A stretch of 64,000 nucleotides of DNA from JAFGVL01 sp963662245 (GTDB taxonomy: Bacteria > Bacteroidota > Bacteroidia > Bacteroidales > Paludibacteraceae): assembly GCA_963662245.2 (NCBI GenBank), contig CAXXVQ010000008.1, positions 372,001 through 436,000 of the forward strand. The letters run 5' to 3'. How positions within the stretch are numbered: position 1 is the stretch's first letter; each line of letters starts with the position of its first letter. The notes beneath the pieces are model-generated. The model did no database searches, was not told the origin of the DNA, and saw nothing but the letters and a program-made list of their open reading frames with translations. Below are positions 51,588 through 60,106 of the stretch, piece by piece. The translations under genes were made by a program, and so were the position numbers.

Positions 51588-52853
51588 ATGCTCTACTATT
51601 TATTTGACTACCTAGACAAAATTGATCTCCCGGGAGCCGGGATGTTTCAGTACATTTCGTTTCGTGCTGGATTAACCTTTATTGTATCCATGTTGATTGC
51701 TACTTTGTATGGTCGTAAGGTGATTGATTTTTTGCAGCTAAAACAAGTAGGTGAATTGGTTCGTGACCTTGGTCTAGAAGGTCAGATGAGTAAGAAAGGG
51801 ACACCAACAATGGGTGGTGTTATCATTATTCTTGCCATCTTAATTCCAGTGTTGTTGTTTTCTCGTTTGGATAATATTTACATCATTTTGATGATTATCA
51901 CAACAATTTGGATGGGTTTAATTGGGTTCCTAGATGACTATATTAAAGTTTTCAAGAAGAATAAAGAAGGCCTACAAGGTAAATTCAAAATTGTTGGTCA
52001 AGTTGGTTTAGGTTTAATCGTTGGGTTGACATTATACCTTAGTCCGCAAACCGTAATTCGTGAAAATGTAGAGGTAGTACATTGTAGAGAAACGGCAGAG
52101 CAAGTTGTTGAATATTCAAAAAATGATAAGAAGTCAACTGTAACAACAATTCCATTTTTGAAAAATAATAACTTGAACTATGCTGATGCCTTTAACTGGT
52201 TAGGTGAGCATAAGCAAATGGCGGGATGGATATTTTTTGTGTTAGTTACAATTTTTATTGTTACGGCAGTGTCAAACGGAGCAAACTTGACAGATGGCTT
52301 AGATGGTCTGGCAACAGGTTCATCAGCTATTCAGGGAGTCACACTCGGGGTGCTGGCATATGTGTCGGGTAATGTGAACTACGCCGGATATTTGAACATT
52401 ATGTATATTCCTGGTTCGGGAGAGCTTGTGGTATATGCTGCAGCATTTATTGGAGCAACTATTGGTTTCTTGTGGTACAATGCTTTTCCGGCACAAGTAT
52501 TTATGGGTGATACCGGAAGTTTGACACTAGGTGGTATTATTGCCGTATTTGCAATTGCTATTCATAAAGAATTATTAATTCCAATCCTTTGTGGGGTATT
52601 CTTAGTAGAGAATCTATCTGTAATAATGCAGGTTTCGTTCTTTAAGTTTACTAAAAAGAGATATGGTGAAGGTCGACGAATATTTAAGATGACGCCTTTG
52701 CATCATCATTTCCAAAAAGCGGGTAATAGTGGTATTCAAGCAATTATTCAGCGTCCGTTTAAGCCGCTTCCTGAATCTAAGATTGTAACTCGTTTTTGGG
52801 TTATCGGGATGATTTTGGCAGCCTTAACTATCATCACATTAAAAATGCGTTAA
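51588..52853 (+). CDS. mraY: Phospho-N-acetylmuramoyl-pentapeptide transferase
   Basis: Inner-membrane enzyme making lipid I from UDP-MurNAc-pentapeptide and undecaprenyl phosphate; 421 residues and about ten TM helices. Family motifs: KKGTPTMGGVIIILAIL, FLDDYIKVFKKNKEGL, SNGANLTDGLDGLATGSSA, NAFPAQVFMGDTGSLTLGG and FKMTPLHHHFQKAGNSG. There is an insertion of roughly 50 residues between helices 5 and 6 (about 160-210, soluble and charged) relative to E. coli, typical for Bacteroidota MraY. Confidence 0.97.
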   Translation: MLYYLFDYLDKIDLPGAGMFQYISFRAGLTFIVSMLIATLYGRKVIDFLQLKQVGELVRDLGLEGQMSKKGTPTMGGVIIILAILIPVLLFSRLDNIYIILMIITTIWMGLIGFLDDYIKVFKKNKEGLQGKFKIVGQVGLGLIVGLTLYLSPQTVIRENVEVVHCRETAEQVVEYSKNDKKSTVTTIPFLKNNNLNYADAFNWLGEHKQMAGWIFFVLVTIFIVTAVSNGANLTDGLDGLATGSSAIQGVTLGVLAYVSGNVNYAGYLNIMYIPGSGELVVYAAAFIGATIGFLWYNAFPAQVFMGDTGSLTLGGIIAVFAIAIHKELLIPILCGVFLVENLSVIMQVSFFKFTKKRYGEGRRIFKMTPLHHHFQKAGNSGIQAIIQRPFKPLPESKIVTRFWVIGMILAALTIITLKMR

Positions 52854-52858
52854 GAAGA

Positions 52859-54196
52859 ATGAGTAACAAAATCGTTATACTTGGAGCAGGCGAAAGTGGT
52901 GTAGGAGCAGCAATCTTAGCGCATAAAAAAGGTTTTGAGGTGTTTGTGTCAGACTTATCTGCAATTAAACCTCAGTTTAAAAACAAACTGACTGAATATG
53001 GAATTGCGTGGGAGGAAGAACAACATACTGAAGAGAAAATTCTTTCTGCAAAAGAAGTGATAAAAAGTCCGGGGATTCCGGATAAAGCTCCAATTATTAA
53101 GAAGCTTCAAGCTCAAAATACACCGATTATTTCTGAAATCGAATTTGCCGGAAGATATACGCAGGCAAAAATGATTTGTATCACAGGAAGTAATGGGAAA
53201 ACAACAACTACCATGCTGACATATCATATCTTGAAAAGTTCAGGATTGAATGTAGGCTTAGCCGGGAATGTTGGTCATAGCTTAGCGTATCAAGTAGCTG
53301 AAAAGAACTTTGATTATTATGTGTTGGAGTTAAGTAGCTTTCAGCTGGATAATATGTATGAATTTAAAGCGGATATTGCTATCCTTTTAAATGTTACTCC
53401 AGATCATTTGGATAGATATAATTATGAATTCCAAAATTATGTGGATTCAAAATTCCGCATCATTCAAAATCAAACTGAGAAAGATGCATTTATTTTTTGG
53501 AACGATGATCCTGTAATTCAGGCTGAACTAGCCAAAAGAGAAGTGAACGCAATTCAGTTCCCATTTGCAATGGATAAAAAACCGGGAATGCGTGCTTATA
53601 TTGAGAACCTAGAGTTGGTGATACATTCATTGAAAGATGAATTTAGAATGCCAGCCGAGGATCTTGCCTTAGAAGGAGCGCATAATACTTATAACTCTAT
53701 GGCGGCAGGTTTATCTGCAAATATTATGGATTTGCGTAAAGATAAAATCCGTGCCGCTTTAGCCGATTTCCAAGGAGTAGAGCATCGTTTGGAATATGTG
53801 GCAAGTGTGCGTGGTGTGAAATATATTAACGACTCAAAAGCAACCAATGTAAATTCATGTTGGTATGCATTGCAAAGCATGAAAACTCCTACAGTACTTA
53901 TTCTTGGAGGAACAGATAAAGGAAACGATTATACTGAAATCGAAGCTCTTGTAAAAGAAAAAGTGCATACGCTAATCTTTTTAGGAGCTGATAACTCAAA
54001 ACTAAATACCTTCTTTGGCGATAAAGGGGTAGATATTATTGATGTAAATTCTATGGAAGCAGCCGTAGCTACAGCATATAAAGTAGCCCAAAAAGGAGAT
54101 ACGGTTCTATTGTCACCTTGCTGCGCTAGCTTTGATTTATTTACAAGTTACGAAGATCGTGGAACGCAATTTAAAACTTGCGTAAAAAGCCTTTAG
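52859..54196 (+). CDS. murD: UDP-N-acetylmuramoylalanine:D-glutamate ligase
   Basis: Adds D-glutamate to UDP-MurNAc-L-Ala; 445 residues from ATG 52859 (MSNKIVILGAGESGVGAAIL), 5 bases after mraY. An in-frame upstream start inside mraY is rejected. Motifs: SPGIPDKAPIIKKLQ, the ATP loop ITGSNGKTTTTMLTYHIL, NVTPDHLDRYNYEFQNYVDS, FQGVEHRLEYVASVRGVKYI and LLSPCCASFDLFTSYEDRG. Confidence 0.97.
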   Translation: MSNKIVILGAGESGVGAAILAHKKGFEVFVSDLSAIKPQFKNKLTEYGIAWEEEQHTEEKILSAKEVIKSPGIPDKAPIIKKLQAQNTPIISEIEFAGRYTQAKMICITGSNGKTTTTMLTYHILKSSGLNVGLAGNVGHSLAYQVAEKNFDYYVLELSSFQLDNMYEFKADIAILLNVTPDHLDRYNYEFQNYVDSKFRIIQNQTEKDAFIFWNDDPVIQAELAKREVNAIQFPFAMDKKPGMRAYIENLELVIHSLKDEFRMPAEDLALEGAHNTYNSMAAGLSANIMDLRKDKIRAALADFQGVEHRLEYVASVRGVKYINDSKATNVNSCWYALQSMKTPTVLILGGTDKGNDYTEIEALVKEKVHTLIFLGADNSKLNTFFGDKGVDIIDVNSMEAAVATAYKVAQKGDTVLLSPCCASFDLFTSYEDRGTQFKTCVKSL

Positions 54197-54300
54197 GTAG
54201 TAACTAGTGATTAGAAACTAGTTACTAGTGTAAAATGAAATACTAGTCACTGATTACTCATCACTATTTACTGATAACTAGTCACTGATAACTAAAAAAG
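54197..54300 (+). repeat. CTAG-rich degenerate repeat between murD and ftsW
   Basis: A 104-base gap made of variants of AACTAGTCACTGATAACT: five ACTAGT words and the inverted form GTTACTAGTG. It has no ORF and no terminator, so the dcw transcript probably reads through. It resembles the word-repeat gap at 23370-23449. Confidence 0.65.
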
Positions 54301-55686
54301 ATGAATAATTTTATCAAACGCTATATCAAAGGGGATATGACTATCTGGAGCATTTTTTTGTTCCTGTGTGTGATATCTGTCATTGAGATATATAGTGCAG
54401 GAAGTTTCTTTGTGAATAACAAGGATAATCATACTTCCGAGCTATTGCGTCATAGTACCTTCCTGATATTAGGGGCTTTGGTTGCATGGGGCGTGCATAA
54501 AATGCCTTTTAAATGGGTTCGTTTGGTAACTTATTTTATGTTACCGACATCAGCAATTTTGCTATTGATTTTGTTGTTGCCATCATCTCTTATTCCTAAT
54601 ATTCGTATTGCAGGATTTTCTCTTTTTGGAGTTGCTGTGGAGAATGACGCAGCTCGTTGGATGTCTATTTTAGGTTTAAAATTCCAGCCCTCAGAGTTTG
54701 CTAAGTTATCGTTGATAATTTATCTGGCGGATTTATTTACTGTAAAACCTGAGCGTTCAATTGTACTTACCTATTTTGCTAAGTTTCGCAAAAAAGAATT
54801 GGATGAGAAATACGCGAAGAAGTTGAAGTTTTGGATTGGGATGGGCGTACTTTCATTTTATTGTATGCTTATCTTGCCTGAGAACCTTTCTACAGCAGTT
54901 ATGCTGTTTGGAGTTGGGGTAATTCTGCTTTTTATGGCAAATGTGTCTTTTGTGCGATTGATTATTGTACTCTCATCTATTGTTGTTGCCGGTTTGTTAA
55001 TGTTTTTTATGGTAAAAGGATTGTCAAAAGAGACCTTAGATACTGTTGGAATGGGGCGTGCAAAAACATGGGAAAGTCGTATAAATAACTTTTTAAATGA
55101 GGATAAAAGCTCAAAATTCCAGTATACAGACAAAACTGCTCAAGTAGTTCATGGACAAATTGCCGTTGCGCGCGGTGGAACTTTTGGCGTATGGCCGGGT
55201 AATAGTATTCAGCGTGATTATTTGCCGCAGGCATATGCCGATTTTATCTATGCAATTATTGTAGAGGAAATGGGTTTGATTGGAGGGGTCTTTGTGATTG
55301 CGCTTTATATGTGGTTTTTATACAGAGCCGGAATTTTAGCCAAAAAGAGTCAATATGAATTTCCGGCATTGCTAGTGTTGGGTTTAGCGTTGATGCTCGT
55401 TTTCCAAGCTTTTATTAGTATGGCAGTTGCTGTGCACTTAGGTCCTGTAACAGGGCAGCCTTTACCGCTATTGAGTCGTGGAGGTACATCGGTTATTATT
55501 ACTTGGTTGTATATTGGAATTATTCAGTGTGTAGCTCGAAGCATAAATGAAGCAGCTCAAAAAGAAGCTGTGAAGGCCGATAATTATGAAACTCCGTATG
55601 ATTTGCCGGAGCAAGAAGACTCTCCTTTATTTGAAGAATCAGAAAATAAAAGACAAAATATTGAAAGAGATGAAATCGAATCCTAA
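54301..55686 (+). CDS. ftsW: Septal peptidoglycan glycosyltransferase FtsW
   Basis: SEDS-family polymerase working with FtsI at the septum; 461 residues with about ten TM helices. SEDS motifs include AARWMSILGLKFQPSEFAKL, LILPENLSTAVMLFGVGVIL, YTDKTAQVVHGQIAVARGG and the C-terminal GPVTGQPLPLLSRGGTSVII. A long charged cytosolic tail follows (about 415-461). Its last 17 bases overlap the murG start. Confidence 0.96.
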   Translation: MNNFIKRYIKGDMTIWSIFLFLCVISVIEIYSAGSFFVNNKDNHTSELLRHSTFLILGALVAWGVHKMPFKWVRLVTYFMLPTSAILLLILLLPSSLIPNIRIAGFSLFGVAVENDAARWMSILGLKFQPSEFAKLSLIIYLADLFTVKPERSIVLTYFAKFRKKELDEKYAKKLKFWIGMGVLSFYCMLILPENLSTAVMLFGVGVILLFMANVSFVRLIIVLSSIVVAGLLMFFMVKGLSKETLDTVGMGRAKTWESRINNFLNEDKSSKFQYTDKTAQVVHGQIAVARGGTFGVWPGNSIQRDYLPQAYADFIYAIIVEEMGLIGGVFVIALYMWFLYRAGILAKKSQYEFPALLVLGLALMLVFQAFISMAVAVHLGPVTGQPLPLLSRGGTSVIITWLYIGIIQCVARSINEAAQKEAVKADNYETPYDLPEQEDSPLFEESENKRQNIERDEIES

Positions 55687-56773
55687 AATTATCATCAGTG
55701 GTGGTGGAACAGGCGGACATATTTTTCCTGCCATATCTATTGCTAATGCGTTAAAAGCAAAGTTGGAAAATGTAGAAATCTTATTCGTAGGGGCTGAAGG
55801 TCGTATGGAAATGGAACGCGTACCGAATGCCGGATATAAGATTGTTGGTTTGCCAATTATGGGCTTTAATCGTTCAAACATGGCAAAGAACATTAAGGTG
55901 GTAATGAAATTGATGAAAAGTTTGTCGAAAGCTAAAAAAGTTGTGAAGGATTTTCAACCTGATGTAGCTGTTGGAGTAGGTGGTTATGCAAGTGGTCCAA
56001 CGCTGCGTGCGGCAAATTGGGCAGGTGTGCCAACAGTACTTCAAGAGCAAAATTCATATGCTGGAGTAACCAATAAATTATTGGCAAAAAAAGCAGCTAA
56101 AATTTGTGTTGCTTATGATGGTATGGAGCGTTTCTTTCCAAAAGAAAATATTATTAAAACAGGAAACCCTGTGCGTCAGGATTTGACAGCAGGTTTAGAT
56201 AAAAAAGAAGAGGCTTATAAGTTCTTTGGTTTTTCTGCTGATAAGAAAACGATTCTTATCGTAGGTGGAAGTTTGGGTGCTCGCACCGTGAACCAAAGTG
56301 TGATGGCTTACCTGAAAGAAATATCAGAATCTGATGTTCAAGTGATTTGGCAAACAGGTAAATTCTATATTGACGATGCTAAAAAAGCAGCACAGCCATA
56401 TACTTCACCAAACTTGGTGGTAACTGATTTTGTGAGTCGTATGGATTTAGCTTATAGTATTGCTGACTTAGTGATTTCTCGTGCCGGAGCAAGTTCAATT
56501 TCAGAACTTTGTTTATTACAAAAACCAGTTATTTTAGTGCCTTCTCCAAATGTGAGTGAGGATCACCAAACACAAAATGCATTGGCCTTGGTGCGCAAGG
56601 ATGCAGCGGTTATGATTACTGACTTAGAAGCAAAACAAAAATTGATTCCTGAGGCTTTACGCTTGGTAAAAGACAATGCGAAATTGAAAACATTAGCAAC
56701 CAATGTAGAAAAGCTGGCTGAGAAAGATTCGGCTAATCGTATTGCAGACGAGATTATCAATTTGATAAAATAA
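55670..56773 (+). CDS. murG: UDP-GlcNAc:lipid I N-acetylglucosaminyltransferase
   Basis: Makes lipid II at the inner face of the membrane; 367 residues from ATG 55670 (MKSNPKIIISGGGTGGHIFP), overlapping ftsW by 17 bases. Motifs: GGGTGGHIFPAISIANAL, GVGGYASGPTLRAANWAGVPT, LQEQNSYAGVTNKLLAKKA, GNPVRQDL, IVGGSLGARTVNQSV and SRAGASSISELCLLQKP. It is the last gene of the upstream half of the cluster before the insert. Confidence 0.97.
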   Translation: MKSNPKIIISGGGTGGHIFPAISIANALKAKLENVEILFVGAEGRMEMERVPNAGYKIVGLPIMGFNRSNMAKNIKVVMKLMKSLSKAKKVVKDFQPDVAVGVGGYASGPTLRAANWAGVPTVLQEQNSYAGVTNKLLAKKAAKICVAYDGMERFFPKENIIKTGNPVRQDLTAGLDKKEEAYKFFGFSADKKTILIVGGSLGARTVNQSVMAYLKEISESDVQVIWQTGKFYIDDAKKAAQPYTSPNLVVTDFVSRMDLAYSIADLVISRAGASSISELCLLQKPVILVPSPNVSEDHQTQNALALVRKDAAVMITDLEAKQKLIPEALRLVKDNAKLKTLATNVEKLAEKDSANRIADEIINLIK

Positions 56774-56783
56774 AAATACTCTT

Positions 56784-57005
56784 GCGCCCCTTCAGGGCTT
56801 GGGTGGAACTCTGTTCCATTTCATAGGGTGTTGCCCTACGCTAATGCTATGAGGCTTTCAGCCTAAAGCCGAAACTGAAGGAGTTATATATGTAAACCCT
56901 GAAAGGGTTTTAGCAATAGAATAGGGCAACGCCCTATTAAAATAGTAAACGAAAATTTAGCCCTGAACCGAAGGTCAACGACCAATGGGAGTTAAAGGGC
57001 GAAAG
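56784..57005. repeat. Palindromic repeat unit, left copy, flanking the transposase
   Basis: About 222 bases. It opens with GCGCCCCTTCAGGGCT and closes with AGCCCTGAA ... AAGGGCGAAAG, which are inverted repeats of each other. Inside are GGTGGAACTCTGTTCCATTT, ATGAGGCTTTCAGCCT and the 17-base palindrome-like ATAGGGCAACGCCCTAT. The first 84 bases are nearly identical to the right copy. Relative to that copy, about 26 extra bases split the closing AGCCCTGAAAGGGCG palindrome. No ORF. Confidence 0.85.
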
Positions 57006-57016
57006 AAAAATAACAA

Positions 57017-57469
57017 ATGCCACAATCATTATCAAAAGTCTATTTGCATATAACCTTTAGTACAAAGGGGCGTTACCCATTTATTGATGATGAAATAAAA
57101 TCAAGATTGTTTGAGTATCTTGGAGGTATTTGTAAAGGTTTAGAATGTAATCCAGTCGAGGTTGGAGGTTATAAAGACCATGTTCATATTTTGTGTTTAT
57201 TATCAAAGAAGGTTTCATTAATGAAATTAATGGAAGAAGTGAAAAAGCAATCTTCCAAATGGATAAAGACAATTAATTCAAAATATGAGCAATTTTATTG
57301 GCAAGATGGTTATGGAGCTTTCTCTGTTAATCCATCAGAGATTGATGTTGTAATTGCTTATATTAAAAATCAGAAAGAGCATCATAAAAATAAACCATAT
57401 AAAGATGAGTTGTTAGCTTTTTTGAAAAAATACGGAGTAGATTATGATGAGCGATATTTGTGGGATTAA
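57017..57469 (+). mobile_element. IS200-like / REP-associated (RAYT) Y1 transposase gene
   Basis: A 150-residue HUH-type single-tyrosine transposase: MPQSLSKVYLHITFSTKGRY at the start, the HUH motif His55-Val-His57 (GGYKDHVHILCLL), the conserved KKQSSKWIKTIN and WQDGYGAFSV segments, and the catalytic Tyr115 in VIAYIKNQKEHHK. The gene is intact. It sits between two copies of a palindromic repeat unit, the arrangement of REP-associated transposases, which nick single-stranded hairpins. It interrupts the usual murG-murC junction in the same orientation as the operon. It could be an ordinary IS200 member, but classic IS200 ends were not recognised. Confidence 0.88.
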
Positions 57470-57487
57470 TGGTTAGTTTAGTTGCTT

Positions 57488-57681
57488 GCGCCCCTTCAGG
57501 GCTGGGTGGAACTCTGTTCCATTTCGTAGGGCGATGCCCCACGCTAATGTTATGAGGCTTTCAGCCTTGAATTTGAAATGAATAAATGCAATTATAGCCC
57601 TGTAGGGGCGTACGCAAAAGCATAGGGCAACGCCCTATGAAAATTGTAAATAATTAAGATAAAGCCCTGAAAGGGCGAAAG
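57488..57681. repeat. Palindromic repeat unit, right copy, flanking the transposase
   Basis: About 194 bases, with the same order of blocks as the left copy: GCGCCCCTTCAGGGCT at the start, GGTGGAACTCTGTTCCATTT, ATGAGGCTTTCAGCCT, ATAGGGCAACGCCCTAT (57622-57638) and the intact closing AGCCCTGAAAGGGCGAAAG. The ends are inverted repeats with one mismatch. It directly precedes the cupin gene. Confidence 0.85.
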
Positions 57682-57689
57682 AGATAAAA

Positions 57690-58103
57690 ATGAAAAAAAC
57701 GATTTTATCCATATTAGTTTTCTTGTTTTGCGTATTGGTAAATGCACAATATCAAGAAGGAGTGCAGGTAGAAAAGTTATTGCAAACAGATACTACGGTT
57801 ATTGGTCAGAAATTAGCTTATCCAAAAACGGATAATGCTGAGTTCACCATGGCAAAAGTGATAGTTCCTGTAGGGAAACAAACAGGCTGGCACAAACATG
57901 AGATTCCTGTTTTTGCTTATGTGCTAAAAGGAACTTTGATAGTGGAATTAGAAGATGGTAGTAAGAATATTTACCAGTCAAATTCTACTATTTCGGAAGT
58001 GTTTGATACACATCACAACGGATATAATGCCGGTACTGAAGATGTGGAACTGATTGCAATTTATTTAGGTGTTAAAGGGGAGCTTTTATCAGAGAAGAAA
58101 TAA
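57690..58103 (+). CDS. Exported cupin-domain protein
   Basis: A 137-residue protein with a signal peptide (MKKTILSILVFLFCVLVNAQ, cleavage after NAQ) and a single small beta-barrel cupin domain: GKQTGWHKHEIPVFAYVLKG gives the first motif with two His and a Glu, and THHNGYNAGTEDVELIAIYL the second. Such proteins bind a metal in the periplasm; the substrate cannot be told. It lies 9 bases after the right repeat unit and 3 bases before the lipoprotein gene, so it belongs to the insert between murG and murC and is probably carried on the dcw transcript. Confidence 0.85.
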   Translation: MKKTILSILVFLFCVLVNAQYQEGVQVEKLLQTDTTVIGQKLAYPKTDNAEFTMAKVIVPVGKQTGWHKHEIPVFAYVLKGTLIVELEDGSKNIYQSNSTISEVFDTHHNGYNAGTEDVELIAIYLGVKGELLSEKK

Positions 58104-58106
58104 TCT

Positions 58107-58724
58107 ATGAGAGTCAGGATTCATATAATATTTGGATTTGTTTTTTTATTATTTGGATGTGCTCCTAAGGTATTTAATTATGAGTCTGTAAAAAAAGACG
58201 ATTTATACTTTCCATCTAAACAAGATTCCGTTGAATTAGGATTGAAGTGTCAATTAAATTCTTCAACAAATAAATGGTATTCGAGAAATTTACATTGTTT
58301 AGATGAGCCGATTCTTTTTAAGAATAAGTCAAAAGGGTACGAAGTTTATAGATTTACACATATACCAACATGGTCTGGGGCTAGTAGTTATAGAATTCAA
58401 AAGAAAGATTCTGTTGTTCAGATAGAATATTCTCATTGTAGTGGTCAAGGAGGATATGAAGCAGGGAGATTGTATGAGTGGAAGAATAAAAAACTGACTA
58501 TAAAAGATTGGATTGAGTTTCAAAAAATGATTGATTCGCTTTGTTTCTGGAGGTTAGAAGCAAATGGAGAAAGAAGAATGTTTGATGGAGAAACTTATAT
58601 CTTAGAAGGCTTGATTGAAGGTGAATATCATTTTGTTGAAAGAGATACTCCAAATCAATTTGAGGATACAACGGAATTTGCAAAAGTGTGTTCTTTTTTA
58701 GAAGAACTGTATTATAAAAATTAA
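58107..58724 (+). CDS. Putative lipoprotein of unknown function
   Basis: A 205-residue protein with a type II signal peptide: MRVRIHIIFGFVFLLFGCAP, lipobox LLFGC with Cys18. The mature part is rich in Ser, Tyr and Trp and has four further Cys (for example in GLKCQLN, NLHCLDE, SHCSGQGG and IDSLCFW), which may form disulfides. I recognise no family. The stop codon directly abuts the murC ATG with no spacer, and cupin lies 3 bases upstream, so translation may be coupled. Codon use looks more AT-rich than the mur genes around it, which fits later arrival. Confidence 0.72.
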   Translation: MRVRIHIIFGFVFLLFGCAPKVFNYESVKKDDLYFPSKQDSVELGLKCQLNSSTNKWYSRNLHCLDEPILFKNKSKGYEVYRFTHIPTWSGASSYRIQKKDSVVQIEYSHCSGQGGYEAGRLYEWKNKKLTIKDWIEFQKMIDSLCFWRLEANGERRMFDGETYILEGLIEGEYHFVERDTPNQFEDTTEFAKVCSFLEELYYKN

Positions 58725-60104
58725 ATGAAAAATTACACCTCATATTATTTTTTAGGCATAGGCGGCATTGGAATGAGCGCCTTAGCTCGTTATTTCCATG
58801 CTAAAGGTTACAAAGTGGGCGGTTATGACCGTACTTCTACTGTGTTGACAAAAGAGCTGGAAGGTGAAGGAATTGAAATTCACTATGAAGATGAGGTGGC
58901 TATGATACCGGATGAATTTAAAAATCCCGAAACTTGTTTTGTGGTAATTACTCCGGCTATTCCTGCTGAACATAAAGAGTGGGCATATTTCCGAGAGCAA
59001 GGTTTCCAGATTAAGAAGCGTGCTCAAGTATTAGGTGATATCACACGCGTAGGTCGTGGTTTGTGTATTGCCGGAACGCATGGTAAAACTACAACATCTA
59101 CCATGACTGCACATTTGCTGCACTCATCACATGTGGAGTGCAATGCTTTTTTAGGTGGAGTATCTAAGAATTTTGATAAGAATTTATTGCTGTCGGATAA
59201 GACAGATTTAGTGGTGATTGAGGCTGATGAGTACGATCGTTCGTTTCATCAACTGTCGCCATATATGGCCGTGATTACAGCTGCCGATGCAGACCATTTA
59301 GATATTTATGGAAGTGCAGAAGCCTTTCGTGAAAGCTTTGAGTATTTTACTTCATTAATTCGTGAAGGTGGATGTTTGATTATGCGTAAAGGAATTCCGG
59401 TTACACCGAAGTTGCAGGATGGTGTTACGCTGTATACTTACTCTGCTCAAGATGGAGGAGATTTTCATGCTGAGAATATCCGTATTGCAAATGGTGAAAT
59501 CTATTTTGATTTCGCAACGCCTAAAGGAGTGTTTAAGGATTTTCAATTAGGTGTTCCTGTTTTAGTAAATGTTGAAAATGCTGTTGCGGCTTTGGCTATG
59601 GCTTGGCTAAATGAGGTGACTGAAGATGAATTGCGAGTAGCAATTGCAGCGTTCAGAGGTATTCGTCGCCGATTTGATTTTCATGTAAAAGGGGAAAAGG
59701 TTTCGTATTTGGATGATTATGCACATCACCCAAAAGAATTAGAGCAAAGTATTGGTTCTATCAAAGCATTGTTTCCAGATAAAAAAGTGTGTGGAATTTT
59801 CCAACCGCACTTGTATACTCGCACTAGAGATTTTGCACCTGAATTTGCGCAAGCATTGTCAAAATTGGATGAAGTGATTTTGTTGGATATCTATCCTGCT
59901 CGTGAGTTGCCAATACCGGGAGTGAGTTCACAAATTGTTTTTGACCAAATTGAGAATCCGCAAAAAACATTGCTAAGCAAAGCGCAGTTAATGGCTGAGC
60001 TACCAAAGCATGATTTTGATGTCTTAGTGACAGTTGGAGCAGGTGATATTGATAAATTTATTCCTGAAATTAAAGCGTATTGTGAGTCTTTGAATAAAGC
60101 ATAA
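58725..60104 (+). CDS. murC: UDP-N-acetylmuramate:L-alanine ligase
   Basis: First ligase of the stem peptide, adding L-alanine to UDP-MurNAc; 459 residues. It starts MKNYTSYYFLGIGGIGMSAL (GIGGIGMS is the MurC N-terminal signature), the ATP loop is CIAGTHGKTTTSTMTAHLL, then IEADEYDRSFHQLSPYM, DADHLDIYGSAEAFRESFEY and FRGIRRRFDFHVKG, with YAHHPKELEQSI near the end. It resumes the dcw order after the insert. Confidence 0.97.
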   Translation: MKNYTSYYFLGIGGIGMSALARYFHAKGYKVGGYDRTSTVLTKELEGEGIEIHYEDEVAMIPDEFKNPETCFVVITPAIPAEHKEWAYFREQGFQIKKRAQVLGDITRVGRGLCIAGTHGKTTTSTMTAHLLHSSHVECNAFLGGVSKNFDKNLLLSDKTDLVVIEADEYDRSFHQLSPYMAVITAADADHLDIYGSAEAFRESFEYFTSLIREGGCLIMRKGIPVTPKLQDGVTLYTYSAQDGGDFHAENIRIANGEIYFDFATPKGVFKDFQLGVPVLVNVENAVAALAMAWLNEVTEDELRVAIAAFRGIRRRFDFHVKGEKVSYLDDYAHHPKELEQSIGSIKALFPDKKVCGIFQPHLYTRTRDFAPEFAQALSKLDEVILLDIYPARELPIPGVSSQIVFDQIENPQKTLLSKAQLMAELPKHDFDVLVTVGAGDIDKFIPEIKAYCESLNKA

Positions 60105-60106
60105 TT

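Noticed and set aside
56784..57681. Complete classical composite transposon with cupin and lipoprotein as cargo
   Set aside because: The cargo-like genes lie outside the two repeat units, and only one transposase gene is present, so the cassette is limited to repeat-transposase-repeat.
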